Source: Legionella cardiaca (GTDB lineage Bacteria; Pseudomonadota; Gammaproteobacteria; Legionellales; Legionellaceae). From it: a stretch of 64,000 nucleotides of DNA. Position 1 is the stretch's first letter; each line of letters starts with the position of its first letter. The notes under the pieces were generated by a model. The model saw only the letters and a program-made list of their open reading frames with translations, made no database searches and was not told the DNA's origin. Location: NCBI RefSeq assembly GCF_029026145.1, contig NZ_CP119078.1, forward strand, positions 1,144,501 to 1,208,500, read 5' to 3'. A program made the position numbers and the translations under genes. Shown piece after piece: positions 43,657-54,300 of this stretch.

Positions 43657-46293
43657 ATGTCTGAGGGTGCTAGAAAACAATTAATTCAAGAAATTAAGTT
43701 ATTAGCCCAAAAAACGCAACTTAAAAAAGTTGATTTAATTTTAAATAAAATCGAAAAAAAACAATACGGAAAAGCCTTATTAATTGCTTGTAGTCACTGT
43801 AAAGCAGGCGATAAAGCGATGTTGAGACTAGTTAAGCTCATATGCCTGTATCAAGATAAGCTTTCTTTTAATGTTAACCACAGTGAAGGAAACATGACTG
43901 CAATAGGATACGCAGCTCAAAATGCCAACGTAGAGTTATTTATGGCGCTAGAACATGCAGGAGCCAAAAGAACCACAAGCTTGGGCAGGAAAACTGCTAT
44001 CTTTGTCATGACTGAAAATTTATGGAAAATCAAAAATAAACTTGCTCTTATATATAAGAAGGAATGTGTCAGGGACTATGAGGAGTTAAACAGACTCTTT
44101 AGCGATAAAAACAAGCTCCCTAAAAGAAAAGAAGTCGCCACAGAAACTCTAAATACGAATTATGATTTAGACCGGGTGAACTTTATAATAAAGGCACTGA
44201 ATTTTCTAAAGACATATCAAAGAGCTGAAAATAGGGTTAAGGCATTACCTTCTAATTCAAAACCATCTGAACTTGCTATGATTCATATTGATCAGATGGA
44301 AGAATGTCGTTTATTATTTGAAAAAATATGTATAACTATACAAAATTTATCGTATGAGTTACGGGGTAAATATTCTTTAAATTTTGGACCTGCTCCATTT
44401 ACATGGATGACGTTTGATCAATTAGGTGGCTTGGTTATAGAACCTCCTTTAAATGAGGAGCCTAAAATAATTCCTCTGGGCGATATCTCAGTTTCAACAA
44501 TCCACTCTCCCCACTATTTTCCTGCCATAAAAAGCATTCGATTTATCATGCGCGAATTGGCGGATAGACAAGATATTATTGAAGAAGCTTTAAAAGATTT
44601 CCTTAATAGAGATTTGGATACATTAGCAAATTTTTTTCAAAGTGTTGCCAATGAAATACAACATCCAACAACAAATGCCATCAAGCCTATCTCTCTATTG
44701 AGTATTAAAGCTATAACAAGCTATATCACTGATCTTGATAATTTAATTAAATTGCTAAATTTAGTGAATTACACCGGCAAATTTGAGCCGATAAAAGATC
44801 GCCCTCATGGGGATATTATTATCAACCCACTCTACACAAGTCGAGCGGAACAATACAAACTTCGTTTTAATTTGTCTACGAAGAGGGGACAACACGCTGC
44901 CCTACACTATTTAGAGATGATTGGTGAATTAATCACTGGAAAAAATTTTTCCCAGTTTTTATGCAAATTAGATAATAGTATTGATTGGCGCGCATTTATT
45001 GCTATCCGAGATGGGATAGTACATCAAGATGCAGGTAATAACATGCATCAAATTAAACAATTAATGGCAAATCTCCCTTTATTCGAAAAAATAGTAGGTG
45101 AAGATTTAGAGGAATTTTGCGCTCGATTGATTAACTTATTAGTATTGCGTCAAGAAAAACTAGGGGCTTATGATGGCGACCCAGAACAATTTTGGCTTCG
45201 CATTCTAAAGCTTGATGCAGAAATGAAACCAGATGAGGATAGTGAACAAGCACAAGATGCCCTTGCGACGGTTGAGAGACGCACTACACTTGAGAATGAA
45301 AGAGAATTTACTCAGGCTTTGCTTTCGAAAAATGCCCCTCAAAGCATAATTGAGGCTTCCCAGGGTATTTTAAGCGGTGTACGTAAAATACCCGATAAGA
45401 GGGAATTAGGAGAAATATTTTCTTTTCTACCCTCGCGTCAGGAAGATAGAGCCCGTAATAAAACCCTCACGGGTATTATGAAGAATGCTATTAAAAAATC
45501 TTCCAATACTGTCAGCGAACGAAAAGAAAAACGTGAGCAAATGCAAGCAGCTCGTCAAAAACGTGAAATGGAGCGCAAAAAACAACTAAAAGGTTTGGAG
45601 CATATTCGTGAGTTTGCTGAAACATTACATAAATCAGCAGACCGAGACCATCTATTAAATCCTGGAAAACGGGTCATGGCAGCTTATAATGCCCTGGTTA
45701 ATATTAAAGAATTCCTTTCAGAAGAAAAGTATTTGTTATCAGATTTAAACTTTCAGACGGTTGAGGAATGGGATAAATACCATAGTGATCATTTAGGGTT
45801 GTCTCTGGCTAAGCTGCTTGGTTCTAATCCTGAGTTAAATGATGCGATTGAATATAATGCAGCTCAATTTTTGCAACATCTAGATACAATTCGAGATTAC
45901 CACGGCGCTGGTAGATGTTATCGGATTCTTGAAAATTATAGTGATCTTCGGCGATTTAGAAATTATTTAGAGCATGGTGATCCTCTTTATGATAATCAAA
46001 AATGTGAGGCTGATAACCTCTATCTTCAAGAGGATCATCGACAACAGCTAACTGCACCTATGTTTGTGAAACTGGTTTATGAGATACTTCCTGAGTTCCA
46101 AATTGTTGTTGATGCCTATACAACAGATCCGCATTTAACGCCTCTTGTTGCGCCTGATGAAATGGAAGAATGGACAAAGGTTTGTACCGCAGGGTATAAA
46201 ACCAATGGATTTTTTAGTAATCCTAAATCCCAAGAAAAGGAGGAAGTAACCTTGCACAGAAACAGTAACCCAAGTGAGTGTAATTATTATTAA
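43657..46293 (+). CDS. Unknown 878-residue protein with two HEPN-type R-x4-H motifs; putative effector
   Basis: There is no signal peptide. Residues 75-115 resemble one ankyrin repeat (MTAIGYAAQNANVELFMAL). Residues 420-460 read like the HepT/DUF86 HEPN core: ALHYLEMIGEL, then IDWRAFIAIRDGIVHQD, with the R-x4-H motif Arg451-His456. Residues 670-780 end in a second such site, LRRFRNYLEHGD (Arg768-His773). HEPN domains with R-x4-6-H are commonly metal-independent RNases. A basic coiled-coil-like stretch (about 610-650) lies between them. The tail is Glu/Lys-rich (SQEKEEV) as in Dot/Icm substrates. No antitoxin-like partner gene is adjacent. RNase activity and secretion are inference. Confidence 0.6.
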   Translation: MSEGARKQLIQEIKLLAQKTQLKKVDLILNKIEKKQYGKALLIACSHCKAGDKAMLRLVKLICLYQDKLSFNVNHSEGNMTAIGYAAQNANVELFMALEHAGAKRTTSLGRKTAIFVMTENLWKIKNKLALIYKKECVRDYEELNRLFSDKNKLPKRKEVATETLNTNYDLDRVNFIIKALNFLKTYQRAENRVKALPSNSKPSELAMIHIDQMEECRLLFEKICITIQNLSYELRGKYSLNFGPAPFTWMTFDQLGGLVIEPPLNEEPKIIPLGDISVSTIHSPHYFPAIKSIRFIMRELADRQDIIEEALKDFLNRDLDTLANFFQSVANEIQHPTTNAIKPISLLSIKAITSYITDLDNLIKLLNLVNYTGKFEPIKDRPHGDIIINPLYTSRAEQYKLRFNLSTKRGQHAALHYLEMIGELITGKNFSQFLCKLDNSIDWRAFIAIRDGIVHQDAGNNMHQIKQLMANLPLFEKIVGEDLEEFCARLINLLVLRQEKLGAYDGDPEQFWLRILKLDAEMKPDEDSEQAQDALATVERRTTLENEREFTQALLSKNAPQSIIEASQGILSGVRKIPDKRELGEIFSFLPSRQEDRARNKTLTGIMKNAIKKSSNTVSERKEKREQMQAARQKREMERKKQLKGLEHIREFAETLHKSADRDHLLNPGKRVMAAYNALVNIKEFLSEEKYLLSDLNFQTVEEWDKYHSDHLGLSLAKLLGSNPELNDAIEYNAAQFLQHLDTIRDYHGAGRCYRILENYSDLRRFRNYLEHGDPLYDNQKCEADNLYLQEDHRQQLTAPMFVKLVYEILPEFQIVVDAYTTDPHLTPLVAPDEMEEWTKVCTAGYKTNGFFSNPKSQEKEEVTLHRNSNPSECNYY

Positions 46294-46563
46294 GAGCAAG
46301 TGGACTGATTATTGATTTATCATATTAAATTGATTTTTGTGCGTAATTTTTATTTCTTAAAGAATGAGCCTGATAAAAAGCCGCCTCTGAGACATAACAT
46401 AAAATTTGATTTGTTATTATGAGCTACATACGCTTGAATAAAATGAAAGAAGTAATCGTGAAGGGCGCATTCACATCGCTACGGAATTCCATCAGAAGAG
46501 AAAAGATAAAAAATATGACCAGGGCCAGTGGTAAAATTGTTGTTTTATCACAGTGGATTTAGA

Positions 46564-46683
46564 TCACTTGGTTTGGCGCTACTCGAGCCTAAGAAACCGA
46601 TAGAGGAGTCTCTTGAGCACGTGAACCAAGCAATGTATCTAGCCAAATCGCAGGGAAGAAACAGAGTGTACGTTCAGGAGTGA
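46564..46683 (+). pseudogene. Remnant of a GGDEF-domain (diguanylate cyclase) gene, C-terminal end
   Basis: Thirty-nine codons ending in a TGA read SLGLALLEPKKPIEESLEHV followed by NQAMYLAKSQGRNRVYVQE. This is the typical C-terminus of a GGDEF domain (S-x-G, A-x-x-A-x-Y-x-A-K-x-x-G-R-N-R-V). No catalytic GGDEF motif or start is found upstream in any frame, so only the end survives. The preceding part of the gap (46294-46563) shows nothing I can name. Confidence 0.75.
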
Positions 46684-46782
46684 CAAATAACATTGCAATA
46701 TACCTTAAATTTATGCTTTATTTGGCTTTGTTTGTATAAATATTCTACTCTTTTACATAAGAGAGTAATTTTAGGAGTCAGC

Positions 46783-47892
46783 ATGCGAATTAAGTTTTTT
46801 ATCGCTGCTTGTCTTTTCGTTAATTCTGTTTTTGCTGATGTAATCATTGGTTTTTCTGCCTATGAAAATGGTGATTACACGACTGCATTTCCACATTTGG
46901 TGCAAGCCGCTGATGAAGGCAATGAAGAGGCAATGTATTTATTAGGGCGTATGTATCAATATGGCTATGGTGTTATTAAAGACGATGCTAAAGCAAAAGA
47001 ATGGTACCAAAAATCAGCTGAAAAAAATAATGCGCTTGCCCAACTGAGTTTAGGTTTTCTATATGATAATGGTAAAGGTGTAAAACAAGATTTCCAACAA
47101 GCTTTTGCCTGGTATATGAAAGCTGCGGCACAAGGGAATCCAATTGCACAACGTAACATTGGTTTAATGTATGCAGTGGGTGATGGGGTTGAGGCAAGTG
47201 AGGCAAAAGCGTTTGATTGGTTTAAAAAATCCGCTGAACAGGGTTATGCACGAGCACAGGTTAATTTAGGTTATCAATATATGGTTGGTCACGGAACACC
47301 TAAGGATGTGGAAAAAGCATTATATTGGTATGAAAAAGCAGCTGAACAAGGTGATGCCAAAGGACAATATAGCCTGGGTCTTCTATACACTGGCAAATAT
47401 GGGATAGCACAAGATCAGCGTGCAGCGGCATATTGGTTTTCAAGTGCTGCTAATCAAGGACATAAAAATGCGCAAGCTTACTTGGCCTATCAATATTTAA
47501 ATGGATTAGGGGTAGAGCAAAATGCCGAAAAAGCCGCCTACTGGTATCAGGCTTCAGCTGAACAAGGCAATGCTCAAGCTCAAGCTGAATTAGGACAATT
47601 ATTACTTAGTGGAACGGGAATTGATAAGGACTATCAACAAGCAGCCTATTGGTTTAGTAAAGCAGCCGATCAAGGGAATGCTGTGGCCCAAGGAAAGTTA
47701 GGATATTTATATACAGCAGGTCTTGGCGTAAGCAAGGATTTAAGTAGGGCTTATGCATGGTTAAAGCTCGCTGCTACCAATAAAAATGAACAAGCGGCGA
47801 AAGAGCTTTCTCGTTTAGAACCAAGGCTAACTTCTCAGGAAAGACAATTAGGCGACCAAATATTTCAGCAAATGAAAGCAAGAAGCCACTGA
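46783..47892 (+). CDS. Exported Sel1-repeat protein
   Basis: The start at 46783 follows TTAGGAG and gives a signal peptide (MRIKFFIAACLFVNSVFA); an upstream start would bury it. The 369-residue protein is made of eight regular 36-residue Sel1 repeats (for example ALYWYEKAAEQGDAKGQYSL) and a partial ninth. Sel1 proteins such as LpnE and LidL contact host proteins in Legionella infection. The N-terminal signal suggests Sec export to the periplasm or beyond, possibly through the type II system encoded nearby. The last 40 residues (RLEPRLTSQERQLGDQIFQQ) form a helical cap. Confidence 0.85.
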   Translation: MRIKFFIAACLFVNSVFADVIIGFSAYENGDYTTAFPHLVQAADEGNEEAMYLLGRMYQYGYGVIKDDAKAKEWYQKSAEKNNALAQLSLGFLYDNGKGVKQDFQQAFAWYMKAAAQGNPIAQRNIGLMYAVGDGVEASEAKAFDWFKKSAEQGYARAQVNLGYQYMVGHGTPKDVEKALYWYEKAAEQGDAKGQYSLGLLYTGKYGIAQDQRAAAYWFSSAANQGHKNAQAYLAYQYLNGLGVEQNAEKAAYWYQASAEQGNAQAQAELGQLLLSGTGIDKDYQQAAYWFSKAADQGNAVAQGKLGYLYTAGLGVSKDLSRAYAWLKLAATNKNEQAAKELSRLEPRLTSQERQLGDQIFQQMKARSH

Positions 47893-47901
47893 TTATTTGG
47901 C

Positions 47902-48177
47902 TTATAAAGTATCGAATCCAACATACTTTTTCCAAGCTAGATCTTCTTGTGTATAGTTCGTAACATCAGCAAGAGGCGGCCCTTCTTTTAACCAAAGTGC
48001 AAATTTTTCAAGTTGCTCTTCATCACCGCAAGCAAAAACCTCAACACGGCCATCAATTAAATTGCGTGCCCAACCGGTTACACCTAATTTATCTGCTTGC
48101 TCTTTTGTGGACGCTCGAAACCATACCCCTTGGACTTTCCCAGAAATATAGCAGTGCATACATAACTGTTTGGTCAT
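47902..48177 (-). CDS. acyP: Acylphosphatase
   Basis: The 91-residue protein has the two acylphosphatase signatures: GKVQGVWFRASTKEQA with catalytic Arg21, and VTGWARNLIDGRVEVFACG with Asn39. It hydrolyses carboxyl-phosphate bonds such as in acetyl or 1,3-bisphosphoglyceryl phosphate. It is convergent with the Sel1 gene (9-base gap) and divergent from the giant gene. Confidence 0.94.
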   Translation of the reverse strand: MTKQLCMHCYISGKVQGVWFRASTKEQADKLGVTGWARNLIDGRVEVFACGDEEQLEKFALWLKEGPPLADVTNYTQEDLAWKKYVGFDTL

Positions 48178-48292
48178 AATTTCTTTGTCTATTTATTAGC
48201 CGTATAAATGTATCTTATTTGAAATATGAATACTTATCCAGAAAATACAGTTAAAAATTGGAAGCATTGTCTAAAATTGAGCATATTTAATC

Positions 48293-48298
48293 TATAAT
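48293..48298 (+). promoter_or_regulatory. Possible -10 element of the giant gene
   Basis: TATAAT lies 25 bases before the ATG. I see no convincing -35 at the normal distance, so this is tentative; it would give an mRNA leader of about 20 bases. Confidence 0.3.
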
Positions 48299-48322
48299 GT
48301 TTAAATGAACAATTTGTGAGCA

Positions 48323-51300
48323 ATGTGGATGAGTAATAACATTGACTTATATTACCAAAAAAAACGTACACAGGCTCAATATAGCTATACCCCAGTTGGT
48401 TATCCTGATATAAATCGTTTAATAAAGAGTCAACCTTATTGGCGTCTAAACCGTTCAATTCTGGAAGATACAAAAAAAACACTCATCCTGGCGGATTGGA
48501 GCTTTTCATCCTGGTCCTATTCGAAGACGCAAGCCATTAAATTAAAGTTAAATGAGTTGTTGGAAACAGGTTTTGAAATTTACATCTGGCGAGACAATAC
48601 ATTTACCCCGCTAACAAAAGAAACAATACATACCATTAAAGCAGGGTCAATGAAGGCAATACCGTCAGACGAGGTGATGACTCTAGCGGTAGAGCAAAAA
48701 AAATTACTAAAGCCAGCTACCTGTATTCTCGATGATTATCGACTCAATTGTTTATTGGAACCAAAAACAGCAGAAGAACCGCGCAAAATTTATAACAGCC
48801 AATTTATTGCTAACAAGACCGCTGAAGAAATTGTCCATGCACTTGCTCGCGCAAATCCCCAAATAGAACAATTAGTACTCAATGAATTTTCTTTGACAAC
48901 TAATCGCCTTACCGCAAAGATACGCCAAAACCTTCCTCATCTGGTAACAACAAATAATTATCGCTCTCTTCAGTTGGGGAGTGATGCAGCGGCAGAATTA
49001 TTAAAAAATGGACGACTTGTTCTTGATGATTTAATTTTCGAGATCAATGATCTTACTGATGTAGACACCCTCGGATTTAGTAGTTCTTTCGTTACCGCTG
49101 ATGAGTTGAATCAACTCCTTTCTAAGCCAAAAGCGTTAACAGAATTATCTTTCGTGGCTTGTCGTCATTTTGTTGATGGTAAAATTTTGCCCCAGACCTT
49201 TCCCAAGTTAGAGAAGTTAGATCTACATTCTTGTGTTGTATCGAATGAAAATCTGGGGGCATTACTTACTGGAGCTACAAATCTTAAAGAGTTATTTTTA
49301 TCTTGTCGGGGGCTTTCGAGCACCCCAGCAATTAAGGTTCATTTTCCAGAGATTGAAAAAATAGACTTTATGAATATGAACCTTGAAGCTTTTAGCTTAA
49401 AAGAGCTACTTTCCTCAAAAAAACTAACTTCTTTAATATTTATCAATTGTAAATTACCTCAAGATGAACTTGAAGAAGGGGAGGATGCAGTCGAGCTTGC
49501 AGCACTTAGAAAGCTGGATTGTCAAAGAAGTAATCTTTCTGCACATAATCTTTTGCAGATTCTTATGAATGCCCCCAATCTGGAAACATTGAAATTTAGT
49601 AATTCCTTACAGAGTGCAGACGCTTTCTTGATGTTGCCAATTTACGCAAATCTTAAAAGTTTGGCCTTAAATCGCAGTGAAATCACTTCAGCCCAATTTC
49701 AAGTACTCCTTAGTAAAATACCCAACCTTAAAACTCTAAAGTTGAATTCTTGCACGAATTTAACAGAAGATTTTAATGAATTAAATTGTAGCAACCTCGA
49801 GTCTTTAACGATCGATGGAAGTCTACCTCCTGCGAACTTGCAAAAACTATTCTCCGTAACGACAAAATTGAAGAATCTATCTTGTGATCTCTGTGAGGCG
49901 AACTGGGAAAGTTTAATCGACAGCTTAAACTTGGAATCAATTGAAACAATAAGTTTTCGGCAATGCAATATTGATTGCAAAAACTTAAAACGATTGATTC
50001 AATCAGCGCCAAGATTAAACAAGATGGATTTTAGTAATTGTTCTGAGCTAGTGATCGATGCAGAATTAGAGCAATTATTAAAATCACGTCAATTGGCTCA
50101 CTATGCTTCAGAACAGGGTGTCAGTAATCATATACCCTTCGAAGAAGACAATAAAAAAACCATACATCAGGAGCCTCTGAACAATAAAATCGATACGGTT
50201 GAAAAAGTTGATGCAGATACACGCATCAACCCTGACAAAAAATTTAATGTTAAACGAATTTTTTACCCCATTGATGCAAATGATTCATTACCTCCGGTAA
50301 ATTATGATCGCCTCAAAGTCTTTAATGGTGTACGAATAACCTCCTCTCCTTGTACTCTGGAAGATGCCTTTACATTGACTAAAGAGGGATCAGCAGAGCT
50401 TGTAGCAGTTGAACTCCAAGCGTGTAACGATGATGTTTTCGCTATTGGGGAGTCGCTCAAAAAAAATGAAAATTTTCGCCGATATTACGCAAAACAAGAG
50501 TTACTCTTAAATCAAGAGTGGCAAGCATTAGCTTCTTTGTCACCTAATGAGAAAATGACTCATTACCATATTGAACCCGATACCTTGGGTGTTGAAATTC
50601 AATATTCATTACGTGATAACCAGTATTATATTCGCTCTAAGAAAGGAACCCAGGAAGTCTCCATCGATTTTTTGCTTAAGGTACCAAATCAGACAACTAC
50701 CTTACCTGTGGCAATTAATGAAATGATTGCGCGTTATAATCATTTCAGTGCTGGAGCACTGAAAAAAGATAAAGAAAATCCAAATGGTTATGACTATTTA
50801 CGTTATATCCAAGAACAAGAAAAGGGGGCATGTCGTCATCGAGCGATTGCTTTTAAAGATTGGATGGAAAAAAATTATCCAAATAATCCAGTCCGTATCA
50901 TGAATAATACCTGCCATTCTTATGTGGAAATCTACCATGATGATCAATGGGTTGGCTGTGATTTAGGAGGTTATCCAGCTGAATTAATCCTGGATGAAAC
51001 AACGAAACCCCAAGCAATTAAAAGAAATCCATTTATTTCGTGGCTTGAAACATGGAGCAAGCGACGACTAAATTTTGTTTCGATTGAGCATTATTGCCAG
51101 CATTTACTGCAAAAAAATGATAGTAAAAAACAGTTAATTGAACTGTCTAATGACAATGATGTAAATGCGCTTCAGTTAGTTTTGCAAAATTATTGTCAGC
51201 ATGTATCAAAGCCTGTCTATTATATTAACAGTCCTGATGATTTGGTTTGCTCCGCACCTTTTATTGAGCGTAAAGGAACACAAGGGATAATTTGCCAAGG

Positions 51301-54300
51301 GCCGGGTGGTCCGCTTTATGATTTTTTAGAAGCCCATCGCCATACTGCAGAAGCCCCGGTTCTTATTATAAATTATGCTCATTTTAGTGCCGATGATATC
51401 GTGCGATTTAATGGTTTGCTTGATGATATACGTCATGCTGATGGTACACTTTTACCCGAATCAACGTCGATAATTGGTCTGACCAATCCCCATAAACCGC
51501 AAAGCTATCAAGGGGAGGATTTTTACTCACGATTTGATGACGTGCAAACGTTTCCATTAGCGTCTGTTTTGTTGCAGGATTCAGCGCCTTCTTTAGCTGT
51601 ATTAGAGAGTGCTCAAAACTCAGGTCCGTCTTTTCCTCTTAATCTTTATCATGCCTCCGATTGGGAGGAACGACTTTTAGGACGTTGGGTGCTTCATAAA
51701 GATAATCTTTATTTTGAAGAAGGCGAGTTAGCCAATGCTTTAAAATCGGGTTTACCCATTGAGTTGCAGAATGCACCTTGGGAAGATGAACGTTTTGTCC
51801 AATTTTGGCTTTCTGCACAGATCCATAAGAAAGTTCATCAGCTGGGACAAACAATAGAAATACCGGCAAATTTGCAATTGTTAAAAAGTGAAGGTTACGA
51901 CTGGAGCGCATTAGGTCAGCAGGTGACAATGCGTGCTGGTTGTTCGCCAAATGCCAAAGTGCTTAATAGCACCTGTTTTAGCGAATTTTTTAATTGCTAT
52001 CAATGTGATAATACCAATAATACACTCGATCAAACACCTGGTGTTATCGAATGTTTTTCTCACAAAGAGCTGGAAGTTAATGTAACATCACCTCTTTCTG
52101 ATGACGAATGGGCCATGCTTTTGAGCGCCTGTCAAAAGCACCAGGTTAAATTAACCTGTCACATTGCGGCAGGCGTTAGTGTTCCTTCATTGCTGAAGTA
52201 CAAAGTGCCCTCTGGCGAAATGCCCATCAGTAAACTTTGGATGGGTGAACTTGACTCTACGATGGTGATTGCCAGCAATGAGGTCAATGTTACAGTTAAG
52301 AAACTCACCAAGAATGACCTTGACTGGCAAGTGATTGATGTTACTGAATGTCAAAGCGCGGATCTGCTTGTTGCTATAGAAGGAAAATTCAATACGGAAA
52401 AATTGAAATTTGAATTCAATCAAAGTGAAAAAGCACTCTTAACAGCTCTAGCTACAAAGAAAAAGGTCATTTTAAAAGGAAAATTTTCCAAAGAACTCGG
52501 TGATTCTTTAGCGTCTCTTCTGCTTGCCCGTAAGACAACAAAAGAGCCAGAAGGACAATTGATTTTAGTCAGTGAGGATACCAGCGCGTTTAATTACTTT
52601 GATCCTTTGCGTGATGATGTGAGTATCAAAGACATCGATGATTGCCTATCACAAGAGTTTCCACGAGAGCTTCTTAATTGCTTGACTAAGGAGCAATGGG
52701 AACAAGAATCACTCAATCAACTTAAAGCAAGGCTTTATTTTTTTCAGGATCATCCCGAAAGATCAAGCGATGATGCCTGGCAAGGCATGCATGACTTACC
52801 AATAGCAATACGTTTTACAGACTTTAATGCAATGAATAGTAAGGAAAAGGCTGATATTTTTACAGCTCAACGCTTGGAGGCGGTTAATCGCATACTTAAG
52901 AGGAGCCCTTATGCTTTTCTAACTGGTTTGACGGCAGTGGGTAAATCAACCTTTGTTGAAAAATATTTACACGATAAAAATAATACACTTTATCAAGGCG
53001 AGTCTCAGATTCTTGCGTGGGCGCAGGACTCTTCTAATGCAAGAAAAATTTTATTTATTGACGAAGCCAATATTGAAAGTCGTCAGTGGAGCGAGTTTGA
53101 AGGATTATTCAACAAGCCCCCTGGAATTTTAATTAATGGCAAATATTATCCTTTAACCGATAAACATAAGGTTATTTTTGCGGGGAATCCATTAAATTAT
53201 GGGGGAGAACGTCAACTTGCTCCATTTTTTGCACAACATGGTAATGCAGTTTTATTTGAACCCATGCCGCAAGAATTTATTTATGAAGAAATAATTAAAC
53301 CCATTTTTATTGGTACGAATATTGAAAATCAAACCTTATCTATCGCTGAACCGCTATTGAAAGTTTATCGTTTTCTTTGTGAGCACTCCAAAGATGAAGT
53401 TCTTATTTCTCCACGTGAAATTCAGATGATGGCACTGTTGGCATTGTCTGCCTATGAGCAAGGAGTTAATGCTGATTTAGAAAGCCTTGCCAAACATTAT
53501 GCTTATCAACTTGGTAAAACACTTGTACCGTCGATGTTGGAAAAAAAATTCAAAGAGCAATTTGAATCAGTGGCCTCATTAAACAGCATTTTTGTTGAGG
53601 AGGAGCGTACAACAGATTTTCTTATAGCGCCTTCTCGTCAGGAAATTCATCGCCAATTAGATGAGTTATTGCAACTGCGTATGCTTCGCCAGACAACGAC
53701 AAATAAAGCTCAAAAATACGGCGGAATTAATGGCATTGTTTTGGAAGGTGAACCAGGTATTGGTAAAAGTGAAATGGTCATTGCAACATTGATCGCTCAT
53801 GGATACAAAGAGGCAGTTCTGCTGGATAAAAAATCTGAGGTACTGGAATCCATAACAAAACCACAAAAAATCTTTTATCGTATGCCTGTTAGCATGCAGT
53901 ATGAAGATAAAAAGCGCTTATTATTGAAAGCATTTGACGAGGGGGCTGTTGTTATCATTGATGAAATCAATAGCTCGCCGATGATGGAGCGTTTATTGAA
54001 TGATTTATTAATGGGCAAAACACCTGAAGGAAAATCTCCCATGCACCCTGGTTTTTTATTAATCGGCACACAAAATCCAATCACAATGGCAGGGCGTTTA
54101 GCCATGGGAAATGCGCTTGGCAGGCGCCTGATTAAGGCCATATTGAATCCTTACACGCCAAAGGAAATGCAAGAAATTCTCCACAAAAAGGGAATTGCTC
54201 CCGAGGTAGCAATGGAAATGGTCGATGCTTATACGGTTTGCTCTACAAAAGCAAAAACAAACAACTTCAATCCATCACCAACGTTCAGAGACTTATTAAG

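Noticed and set aside
44640-44680. Third HEPN motif near NEIQHPTTN in the 878-residue protein
   Set aside because: There is no Arg at the right distance before the His.
43657-46293. HEPN gene as part of a toxin-antitoxin pair
   Set aside because: No small MNT-like nucleotidyltransferase or antitoxin gene is adjacent, and the protein is far larger than HepT toxins.
46693-46782. N-terminal extension of the Sel1 protein from 46693
   Set aside because: It has no RBS and would place 30 residues before a clear signal peptide that follows TTAGGAG.
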